Part shown: positions 1 through 5,830 of the stretch, piece by piece
Layout of the letters: the number at the start of each line of letters is the position of its first letter
How positions within the stretch are numbered: the first letter of the stretch is position 1
Program-made: the position numbers and the translations under genes
Notes under the pieces: model-generated
What the model saw: only the letters and a program-made list of their open reading frames with translations
Told to the model about the DNA's origin: nothing
Databases searched by the model: none
Origin: JAAAOZ01 sp964496595
GTDB lineage: Bacteria > Chloroflexota > Anaerolineae > B4-G1 > SLSP01
Length of the DNA: 21,022 nucleotides
Assembly: GCA_964496595.1 (NCBI GenBank)
Contig: CAZCAI010000085.1
Span: 1-21,022, forward strand
Direction of reading: 5' to 3'

Positions 1-158
1 TATCCCCACCCGCAACCTGGTAGCGACGTGAAAAAGGTCTGTGATCCCCACAAACCTGTCCATCTGCACTGCTTTTAGGGCCGCTTTAAGGAAATGTCCG
101 GCAAAATCCACAAGACCCATAAACATCCACACTCCTATTACTTTTGAGGAGGACAAAT
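1..158. other. Upstream leader without recognised gene
   Basis: I see no coding frame with a ribosome binding site here and no convincing -35/-10 pair. The segment ends in the strong Shine-Dalgarno AGGAGG at 147-152, which serves the kinase gene starting at 159. It is otherwise unassigned. Confidence 0.5.
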
Positions 159-1265
159 ATGAACCAGGCTGAGCATATCCCGGCAGGCGACATCTTGGTC
201 GTCGATGACACCCCCGCCAACCTGCGGCTGCTCTCCGGGATGTTGACCGAGCACGGCTACAAGGTGCGCTCCGCGCCCAACGGCAAGCTGGCGTTGATGG
301 GCGCGCGCGCGGCGCCGCCGGAGCTGATCCTGCTGGATATCAATATGCCGGGCATGAACGGCTACGAGGTCTGCGAGCAACTCAAGGCCGATGATCGCAC
401 ACGCGACATCCCCGTCATCTTCATCAGTGCCTTAGACCAGACCGAGGACAAAATCCAGGCCTTCACCCTCGGCGGCGTGGACTACATCACCAAGCCCTTC
501 CAGCTTGAGGAGGTCATGGCCCGCGTCGAAACGCATCTCTCCCTGCACCGGCTCCAGCGCCAGTTGGCAGCGGCGAACGCCGAATTGCGCGAGACCAACG
601 CCGAACTGGACGCTTTCGCGCACACCGTCGCGCACGACCTCAAGTCGCCGCTGAGCACCGTCATCGGCTTCAGCAGCCTGCTGGCATCGCGCTTCACGGA
701 GATGGCGCCGGAGAAGATCGCGGACAATCTGCGTCGCATCACGCAGACCGGCTACAAGATGCGCGATATCATTGAGGCGCTTCTGCTGCTCGCCAGCGTG
801 CGCGAGGCCGACGAGGCGGCGTGCGAGTTCTTCGATATGGGTGGCGTCGTGGCCGATGTGCTCGCGCGCTTGGCTACCGAGATTGAGGCCGCGCAGGTCG
901 AGATCATCGCGCCGGCAACGTGGCCGACCGTCTATTCCTACGCGCCCTGGATCGAGGAGGTGTGGGTCAACTACCTCAGCAACGCGCTCAAGTACGGCGA
1001 AGATCGCGTGGCGCTAGGCGCGACCGAGGAGGAAAATACCATTCGCTTCTTTGTGCGCGACAACGGCCCCGGCCTCAGCGCGGAGGAGCGAGCGCAGGTC
1101 TTCACGCCCTTCACGCGCTTCCATCACGCCCGCGCCGAGGGCCACGGCCTGGGGCTGTCCATCGTCCAGCGCATCGTCGCCAAGTTAGGCGGCGACGTCG
1201 GCGTCGCAAGCGACGGGGCGGGGCAGGGCTGCACCTTCTGGTTCGTCCTGCCGGCGGCGGGGTGA
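159..1265 (+). CDS. REC-HisKA-HATPase hybrid: response regulator fused to sensor histidine kinase
   Basis: This is a 368-residue soluble two-component protein with a receiver in front of the kinase. Residues ~10-128 form the receiver: acidic pair D16/D17, phospho-acceptor D60 in LLDINMPG, and the conserved Lys of TKPF (K112). A coiled-coil linker (~130-152) leads to the H-box AHDLKSPLS with phospho-accepting H159. The ATPase domain shows N box WVNYLSNALKYG (N271, N275), G1 DNGPGL (~301-306) and G2 GHGLGLSIV (~328-336). There is no signal peptide or membrane segment, so it should act in the cytoplasm, receiving phosphate or an upstream signal and autophosphorylating. I chose ATG 159 because AGGAGG at 147-152 sits 6 bases upstream. 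A TTG five codons earlier is in frame but overlaps that site. No partner regulator is adjacent, so it is an orphan here and its target is unknown. Confidence 0.95.
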   Translation: MNQAEHIPAGDILVVDDTPANLRLLSGMLTEHGYKVRSAPNGKLALMGARAAPPELILLDINMPGMNGYEVCEQLKADDRTRDIPVIFISALDQTEDKIQAFTLGGVDYITKPFQLEEVMARVETHLSLHRLQRQLAAANAELRETNAELDAFAHTVAHDLKSPLSTVIGFSSLLASRFTEMAPEKIADNLRRITQTGYKMRDIIEALLLLASVREADEAACEFFDMGGVVADVLARLATEIEAAQVEIIAPATWPTVYSYAPWIEEVWVNYLSNALKYGEDRVALGATEEENTIRFFVRDNGPGLSAEERAQVFTPFTRFHHARAEGHGLGLSIVQRIVAKLGGDVGVASDGAGQGCTFWFVLPAAG

Positions 1266-1293
1266 GAGGAACTGAGTGGATGGCCCGGCGGTT

Positions 1294-1376
1294 CCCACGG
1301 CCATCGGGCCGTTGGGTCAAAGAAAAACCACGGCCACCGGGCGTACTACGCCTTAGCGAAGTCGCCCAGCGGCGAC
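1294..1376. other. Two hairpins in the intergenic region after the kinase gene
   Basis: An imperfect stem at 1294-1316 pairs CCCACGGCC with GGGCCGTTGGG across a 3-base loop. A perfect 6-bp stem GTCGCC/GGCGAC with a 4-base loop lies at 1361-1376. Neither has a following T-run, so I do not call a terminator. They could end or stabilise the kinase transcript. Confidence 0.35.
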
Positions 1377-1440
1377 TGAGTTCTAACCGGCGAAGGCCGG
1401 GTTTCGCCCAGGCGTGGAGCGTCGCTCATCAAACTAAACA

Positions 1441-1454
1441 GTTACACCTGTAAC
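1441..1454. promoter_or_regulatory. Perfect palindrome upstream of the M1 peptidase gene
   Basis: GTTACACCTGTAAC has two 6-bp half-sites separated by CC and lies 26 bases before the start codon. It looks like a compact operator for a dimeric regulator. No clear -35/-10 pair could be placed around it, so the role is inferred. Confidence 0.4.
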
Positions 1455-1480
1455 GTTTAACCGATTCTAATGGAGGAACC

Positions 1481-3094
1481 ATGGCAAACCTGTTGAGAAA
1501 ATCGATGCGACGTTTTGGAATGAGTATTGGCGTAGTGTTCTTGCTTCTGGCGGTGGGATGCAGCGCTGAGGCGCCGCCGGAGGCTAAGATAGCCGTTTCA
1601 TCTGAGGCTGACGCGCCGACCTCGACATCAACGCCGACGCCCAAAGCGATGGCGGCCGCCGTGGCCGAGATCAATGACACGGCGCCGGCCACGTCTACCG
1701 CGACGCCCACGCCCGTCCCGTTGCCGGATGTTTGCCTGCGCCCGCAGTTCTCCGATGACGACATCCAGTGCGGCGACGTGCCCCATTACGACCTCCGCAT
1801 GACGATCTCCCTGACCTCCTCGCAGGTCTCCGGCCACGAGGAGATCCGCTACACCAACATCGAAGGTGTGGCGCTCGACGAGATCTACCTGCGCCTCTAT
1901 CCCAACGCGCCCAGTTACGGCGGCGAGATGTCGGTCTCGAATATGACGCTGCGTGGCCGGCCCGTCACGCCAACGATGATGATGCAGGGCACGGCCCTGC
2001 ATCTGCCGCTGACGCCCACGCTGGAGGTGGGGGAGGCGCTCACCATGAGCTTAGAGTATGTTATCGACGTACCGAACACCGGCGCGCACGGCCACGGTCT
2101 TTTCAGCCATCGAGGCGGCGTGATGAGCCTCCCGACGGCCTACGCGATGATTGCGGTCTATGATGAGGAGTGGAGCTTAGAGGTCGCGCCGGAGTACAGC
2201 GACGACGTCTACGCCGATGTGGCGCTCTACCAGGCGTGGATCGATGCCCCGGCAGATACGACGCTGGTCGCCTCCGGCGTTTGCTCCTGGGTAGATACGG
2301 CCCAGCGCGGGAGCGGATGGTCGTGCGAGGCCGGGCCGATGCGCGAATTCGTGGTGATTTTGAGCGACTATCAGCGCATCAGCCGGATGGTAGATGACGT
2401 CGTGATCAACAGCTACGTCTATCCGGCGCACGAGGCCGCCGGACAGCGGGCGGTGCAATATGCCTCGGATGCGCTGCGCGCCTTCACGGAGTACTTCGGC
2501 CCCTATCCCTACACGGAGTTAGATGTCGTGGAGACGCCCAACTACCTGGGCGGGATGGAGTACCCCGGCCTGGTCGTCGTCGAAGACAACGTCTACGTCA
2601 GCGGTTCACGGTTAGAATGGCTGACGGCGCACGAGGTGGGGCATCAATGGTGGTTTGGCGTGGTAGGCAGCGATCCAGTTCGCGAACCGTGGCTCGATGA
2701 GGCGCTCACGCAATACAGCACGATGCTCTACTACGAGGCCGTCTACGGCGAGGATCGCGCGGCGGCGATCCGTACCGTCGAATTTCATCGCGTGCACGAG
2801 CGCCTGCAACGCTCTGGCATCGACACGCCGGCGGGGCTGCCGGCGGCGGAGTACGGCCCGGGCCTCTATTGGAGCATCGTCTACGACCGGGGCGCGCTCT
2901 ACTTCCACAACCTGCGGGAGGAATTGGGCGATGACCTCTTCTTCGAGTTCTTGCAGACCTACTACCGGCGACACCGCTATCAAATCGCCACGCCCGAATC
3001 CTTCCTGGCGACCTTGGAGGACGTCACCGGATCACGGCATCTGGAACTATTCGAGACGTGGATCGGGGGCGAGCAAGCGGACGGGGAAGAGTAG
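1481..3094 (+). CDS. M1-family zinc metallopeptidase lipoprotein
   Basis: This 537-residue exported aminopeptidase-like protein should release N-terminal residues from peptides at the outer face of the membrane. The N-terminus has a basic region, a hydrophobic stretch and a lipobox ending LAVGC, so C27 is the predicted lipidation site. A low-complexity Thr/Pro/Ala linker (~45-80) follows. The M1 core has the exopeptidase loop GGMEYPG (~357-363; the usual GAMEN form is changed), the zinc site HEVGHQWW (H384, E385, H388), the third ligand E407 in WLDEALTQY with the expected 18-residue spacing, and the catalytic Tyr Y468 in VYDRGALYF. It is shorter than full M1 enzymes and lacks the large C-terminal helical domain, as many bacterial lipoprotein members do. 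ATG 1481 follows GGAGG at 1472-1476. The gene stands alone and ends before the terminator at 3163-3192. Confidence 0.93.
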   Translation: MANLLRKSMRRFGMSIGVVFLLLAVGCSAEAPPEAKIAVSSEADAPTSTSTPTPKAMAAAVAEINDTAPATSTATPTPVPLPDVCLRPQFSDDDIQCGDVPHYDLRMTISLTSSQVSGHEEIRYTNIEGVALDEIYLRLYPNAPSYGGEMSVSNMTLRGRPVTPTMMMQGTALHLPLTPTLEVGEALTMSLEYVIDVPNTGAHGHGLFSHRGGVMSLPTAYAMIAVYDEEWSLEVAPEYSDDVYADVALYQAWIDAPADTTLVASGVCSWVDTAQRGSGWSCEAGPMREFVVILSDYQRISRMVDDVVINSYVYPAHEAAGQRAVQYASDALRAFTEYFGPYPYTELDVVETPNYLGGMEYPGLVVVEDNVYVSGSRLEWLTAHEVGHQWWFGVVGSDPVREPWLDEALTQYSTMLYYEAVYGEDRAAAIRTVEFHRVHERLQRSGIDTPAGLPAAEYGPGLYWSIVYDRGALYFHNLREELGDDLFFEFLQTYYRRHRYQIATPESFLATLEDVTGSRHLELFETWIGGEQADGEE

Positions 3095-3162
3095 GGAGGG
3101 AAGTTTCTCATTAGCTCAACGCGGTCGATAGACCCCCGTTTCACTTTGCAGCCCAGAAAACA

Positions 3163-3192
3163 GAAAAGCCCGGCGCTCAGGCCGGGCTTTTC
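3163..3192. terminator. Bidirectional rho-independent terminator
   Basis: A perfect 12-bp stem (3163-3174 with 3181-3192, GAAAAGCCCGGC and its complement) encloses the loop GCTCAG. The A/T ends of the stem give a T-run on both strands, so it can end the plus-strand M1 peptidase transcript and the minus-strand tRNA transcript. Confidence 0.92.
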
Positions 3193-3657
3193 TTATGTGG
3201 TGGCGAGGGTGAGATTTGAACTCACGGCCAAGGGCTTATGAGTCCCCTGCTCTGCCACTGAGCTACCTCGCCACAAAGTAGCGGGGGGTGGATTCGAACC
3301 ACCGACCTCCGGGTTATGAGCCCGACGAGCTGCCACTGCTCTACCCCGCGTCGTGTTCAAGATTATACACAATTCCGCAGAGTCGTCAAGCGAAAATCCG
3401 GCGGGCGACGGCGGTACTCTCGCGTCGCTCGGGTGGTCGGGGCGCACGGGTTTGGGCGGCCACGGCGGTGTGGGCGTCCGCGTCGGCAAGATGCCAACCT
3501 CGCGCAGGGTGTGATCCACCATACCACAGATACACGTCGTCGCGAAACAGAAGATGCAGATGAACGCGAGGCTGAGCAGCACCATAGCCTCCTCCCGCCG
3601 CCGGCGCGCGCGCCGGCGTGCGTGCCATTCGAATAATGATGTTACCAATCGCAACAT
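3193..3657 (-). CDS. Doubtful small membrane protein; ORF reads through two tRNA genes, possibly a truncated gene
   Basis: The first part looks real. ATG 3657 has a strong Shine-Dalgarno (AGGAGG, complement of 3663-3668) five to six bases away. It encodes an Arg-rich start, one hydrophobic segment at ~26-45 (LLSLAFICIFCFATTCICG) and a Thr/Pro linker (TRTPTPPWPP). That is the usual beginning of exported or membrane-anchored Chloroflexota proteins. From about residue 90 the frame runs over the tRNA promoter (3362-3389) and both tRNA genes. The tail (GSNPPPAT, GSSVAEQGT) is the familiar mistranslation of tRNA sequence. Either the gene has lost its true 3' end and is a fragment, or the start is used and the end is fortuitous. 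Confidence applies to the N-terminal half only. Function is unknown. Confidence 0.4.
   Translation of the reverse strand: MLRLVTSLFEWHARRRARRRREEAMVLLSLAFICIFCFATTCICGMVDHTLREVGILPTRTPTPPWPPKPVRPDHPSDARVPPSPAGFSLDDSAELCIILNTTRGRAVAARRAHNPEVGGSNPPPATLWRGSSVAEQGTHKPLAVSSNLTLATT
3198..3272 (-). tRNA. tRNA-Met (CAU), probably elongator
   Basis: The 75-base cloverleaf reads right to left. It has a perfect 7-bp acceptor GGCGAGG/CCTCGCC, D-stem GCTC/GAGC, anticodon loop CTCATAA (CAT at 3238-3240) and T-arm GTGAG-TTCAAAT-CTCAC. The CCA end is encoded (3198-3200). The last pair of the anticodon stem is an A31/G39 mismatch. It has a paired 1:72 position, so it is not the initiator. A CAU anticodon could also be the lysidine-modified tRNA-Ile2. 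I favour Met from its pairing with the initiator gene, not from identity elements. Confidence 0.85.
3279..3350 (-). tRNA. Initiator tRNA-fMet (CAU)
   Basis: The cloverleaf is CGCGGGG acceptor, D-stem GAGC/GCTC with A11:U24, anticodon stem TCGGG/CCCGG around CTCATAA, and T-arm GGTGG-TTCGAAT-CCACC. Three consecutive G:C pairs at the base of the anticodon stem and an unpaired 1:72 position are the hallmarks of bacterial initiators. Position 72 reads U, giving C1/U72 in place of the usual C1/A72. CCA is not encoded. It is the first gene of a two-tRNA transcript and its 5' end lies 12 bases from the -10 box. Confidence 0.93.
3362..3389 (-). promoter_or_regulatory. Sigma70 promoter of the tRNA-fMet/tRNA-Met pair
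   Basis: On the minus strand TTGACG (3384-3389) and a perfect TATAAT (3362-3367) are separated by 16 bases. The expected start falls a few bases upstream of the 5' end of tRNA-fMet at 3350. The promoter lies inside the doubtful ORF 3193-3657. Confidence 0.85.
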
Positions 3658-3677
3658 AATTCCCTCCTGGGATAGTC

Positions 3678-3709
3678 GAAAGTCAGAAAGTCAGAAAGTC
3701 AAAGGTCAG
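3678..3709. repeat. Short tandem octamer repeat
   Basis: Three exact copies of GAAAGTCA occupy 3678-3701, followed by a variant AAGGTCAG. They lie in the presumed leader of the minus-strand ORF that starts at 3657. The origin is probably replication slippage, and any function is unknown. Confidence 0.8.
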
Positions 3710-3752
3710 GCACACCGTGCATTGCTCCAATGGATGAGCACGCAATAGCTCT

Positions 3753-3781
3753 TATGTACTCCCAAGCGAGGCATTTGTCAA
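3753..3781 (-). promoter_or_regulatory. Candidate promoter for the minus-strand ORF at 3657
   Basis: A perfect -35 TTGACA (complement of 3776-3781) is followed after 17 bases by a poor -10, TACATA (3753-3758). The mapped start would leave an ~88-base leader containing the octamer repeat. The weak -10 keeps confidence low. Confidence 0.35.
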
Positions 3782-3800
3782 CCCGTTACATCTGCTGCCT

Positions 3801-3961
3801 AGGGTTTTCCTGTTTTGCAATTGCATCCTATTCGCTCTAAGCGGATTGCTAAATCCGCGCCTCTGGGGCATGTTTCGAACGTGTTTTCAGCTTGCGCCAG
3901 CAAAACGGCGATCTGGCGATCCCCTGGGAGCGAGAATGGAAAAGCTCTATCTGCTGTCGGC
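3801..3961 (+). repeat. Dispersed repeat, copy A (~160 bp)
   Basis: This segment matches 12480-12652 in the same orientation. Shared blocks include AGGGTTTT-CC, TTTTGCAATT, CCGCGCCTCTGGGGCAT, TTTCGAACGTGTTTTCAGCTT and GAGCGAGAATGGAAAAGC. It carries a perfect 7-bp hairpin GCGGATT/AATCCGC at 3841-3858 and a short dyad GATC-TGGC-GATC at 3910-3921, both related to the hairpins at 12684-12735. An open frame crosses it into the downstream gene, but the second copy is non-coding, so I read it as an intergenic element of MITE or REP type with no transposase. Confidence 0.8.
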
Positions 3962-3986
3962 TACTCGATCTGCCGAGAGCCGCCAA

Positions 3987-4014
3987 TTGCTTTCGAGTCG
4001 ATTTGCACTATACT
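3987..4014 (+). promoter_or_regulatory. Candidate promoter of the STAND/rSAM/CHAT operon
   Basis: TTGCTT (3987-3992) and TATACT (4009-4014) are spaced by 16 bases. Transcription would begin near 4021, about 70 bases before the first start codon at 4094, just after the dispersed repeat. This is the best sigma70-like match upstream of the operon. Confidence 0.5.
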
Positions 4015-4055
4015 GAATTGTAGCCCGGAAGTTGATTGCCCAAAATGCGATGCGG

Positions 4056-4076
4056 AGAACGAAGAACGAAGAACGA
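4056..4076. repeat. Tandem heptamer repeat beside the operon ribosome binding site
   Basis: Three exact copies of AGAACGA run directly into the purine-rich GGAAAGGGA that serves as the ribosome binding site for the start at 4094. Slippage here would change the leader but not the protein. Confidence 0.75.
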
Positions 4077-4093
4077 GGAAAGGGAATCCCGGC

Positions 4094-5728
4094 ATGGAAC
4101 GATATGACGTTCAGGAAAAAATCTCAAAGATCAGGCGCCAATTAGATAGATTAAACGAGGATTACGAACAAGGTTATCTTGATATTGGGCAATATGTACG
4201 CTTGATGACTACCTTGGAGCGGGAGAGGGCGCTGCTGGGCGCGGATCTGGCTGATGAGGATGTGGAGCCAGCGCCGACGCCGGTCTCAAGTCCCATTATC
4301 CCTGCCGATTTCGACTTTGTCGACCGCGAATCAGCCCTGGCGCAGCTCTCGCCCGCGAACCTGAAGGCCGGCCAATCGCCCTACATCCTCATCAGCGCGC
4401 CTGCCGGCTACGGGAAAAGCTATCTGCTCTATCGCCTCCTCCAGATGATGCAGGATGAGAAGGCGTGCGAGGATCGGTGGCAGTGCCGCTACGTCGATTT
4501 CAGCCAGCAGCGGCGGGATCAGATCGCCCACATCATCAGCGAGATCACGGGGCAGACCTTTCGCGATGAGCGGAGCGTGGCGATCAACTTCGTCTGCGAT
4601 TGCATCACCCAAAAGCTGGCCGCGCCGCACGCTGATGGCCGGTGCGCCGTGCTCTTGCTCTTCGATTCGGTGGAGCAGTTGTTCGAGAGCGCGCGCCAGT
4701 GGCTCTACTCGCTTCTGCACGAGCTGCGCGTCCGCACTCACGTCGATTATCAAGAGATCATCACGGTGCGCGTGGTCATCGTCGAGCGCAACGTGGAATC
4801 TTTCTGGGAGGGCTTCAAGCGCGCCTATCCCGTCTCGCCCCCGCCGCTTCCGCTGACCCTCACCCCCTTCGATACGGCGGCGATCCACACCCTGGTGCGG
4901 CATCGCGCCGCCGCCGCCCAAATCGAGTTGAGCGCTGCGACGGTAGCGAAGATCGCCGAGGAGGTGGCCTACTTGAGCGGCGGCCACCCCAAGGTGATCG
5001 ATGGATTGCTGGATGAGTTGGAAGTGCAGACCTTCGCCATCGGCGCGGTGGCGAACTACTTTGAGCGCCAGTGCGGCGCCTTAGTGCGGAAGTACATCTC
5101 TTTTGTGGTCGATGATCTGTTGGACAGCCTCGATACCTTTCCGCGTTATCTGCGGCGCGCGCTGCGCGTCTTGAGTCTCTTCCGTTGGGTGAACGCCAAC
5201 ACCGTCCAGGCGCTCTGCGAGGCGGAAATCCTGCCGCCCGACCTCGACGAGGTGCAGTTGTTGGGCGATTTGCAGCAGACCAATCTCTTCGGCGCGCCAA
5301 GCCCTCAGACGCCCTACTATCGCGATCAGCAGATGCGTCGCATTCTGGCCCTCGATCTCGCCCACCGCTCGGAGGACGACCGCGCGCTCTATCAGACATT
5401 GAATCAACTGGCCCTGGACTTATACGCTGCGTGGCTGCATCAACTGCCCGATTCGAAGCTGCGGCGGCTCTCATTTATCGAATGGCTCTATCACGCGCTC
5501 CAAGCCCCGGCCCTTTCGGATGTGGATTTGCGCACTGCTTGCCAACGTTATCTGCAATCTTTGGAGCAAGCCGGCGCGGGTGATCCAGGCAATCCGTCCC
5601 CGACCGCCTGGATCGAAGCGCAACTCCGGGCCGATACCGAGATCGTCTATTTAGCCCAACATCGCTGGGGAAATGATGGCCTGACCCTCCTGCGCTCGTG
5701 GCTTACCCCCGCGCTTGCGGCAACCTAG
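4094..5728 (+). CDS. STAND-type P-loop NTPase with N-terminal helical-hairpin (SHOCT-like) module
   Basis: A 544-residue predicted cytoplasmic NTP-dependent switch. Residues ~5-50 form a charged helical hairpin (EQGYLDIGQY turn, then LERERALLGADL) that recurs twice in the CHAT protein of this operon. After a Pro-rich linker comes FVDRESAL, the entry motif of STAND ATPases, then Walker A APAGYGKS (102-109, K108/S109), Walker B LLLFDSVEQL (D191), a sensor-like strand ending VERN (~235), and the STAND GxP-type motif SGGHP (~300). The C-terminal ~220 residues are helical with a possible winged helix, and no effector or repeat domain is recognised. ATG 4094 is chosen because the AAGGGA site lies ~8 bases upstream. 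The open frame to 3815 runs through a dispersed repeat. It is the first gene of the block, and 102 bases separate it from the next. Family placement is confident, function is inferred. Confidence 0.85.
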   Translation: MERYDVQEKISKIRRQLDRLNEDYEQGYLDIGQYVRLMTTLERERALLGADLADEDVEPAPTPVSSPIIPADFDFVDRESALAQLSPANLKAGQSPYILISAPAGYGKSYLLYRLLQMMQDEKACEDRWQCRYVDFSQQRRDQIAHIISEITGQTFRDERSVAINFVCDCITQKLAAPHADGRCAVLLLFDSVEQLFESARQWLYSLLHELRVRTHVDYQEIITVRVVIVERNVESFWEGFKRAYPVSPPPLPLTLTPFDTAAIHTLVRHRAAAAQIELSAATVAKIAEEVAYLSGGHPKVIDGLLDELEVQTFAIGAVANYFERQCGALVRKYISFVVDDLLDSLDTFPRYLRRALRVLSLFRWVNANTVQALCEAEILPPDLDEVQLLGDLQQTNLFGAPSPQTPYYRDQQMRRILALDLAHRSEDDRALYQTLNQLALDLYAAWLHQLPDSKLRRLSFIEWLYHALQAPALSDVDLRTACQRYLQSLEQAGAGDPGNPSPTAWIEAQLRADTEIVYLAQHRWGNDGLTLLRSWLTPALAAT

Positions 5729-5741
5729 TACAATACAGATT

Positions 5742-5811
5742 GCAATTCGCAACTCATCATTCGCAATTCGCAATTCGTCATTCGCAATTCCTGATTCGAA
5801 ATTCGCAACCC
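5742..5811. repeat. Ten-unit heptamer tandem array between the two STAND genes
   Basis: Seventy bases can be divided without gaps into ten 7-base units of consensus GCAATTC: exact units start at 5742, 5763, 5770 and 5784, and variants such as GCAACTC, ATCATTC, GTCATTC, CTGATTC and GAAATTC lie between. It fills most of the 102-base gap and ends just before the GAGGAG site (5819-5824). It resembles the short tandemly repeated repetitive heptamers known from filamentous cyanobacteria. Confidence 0.88.
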
Positions 5812-5830
5812 TTTACGCGAGGAGTTATCA

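Noticed and set aside
3288..3636. Plus-strand open frames over the tRNA-fMet gene
   Set aside because: They are translations of tRNA and antisense sequence (for example DSNHRPPGYEP), a well-known annotation artefact.
3815..4093. N-terminal extension of the first STAND gene to a TTG start at 3815
   Set aside because: The stretch overlaps the dispersed repeat, a candidate promoter and a heptamer array, and ATG 4094 has a suitable ribosome binding site and begins the recognisable helical module.
5742..5811. Possible CRISPR array
   Set aside because: The 7-base units are contiguous without spacers, and no cas gene is present.
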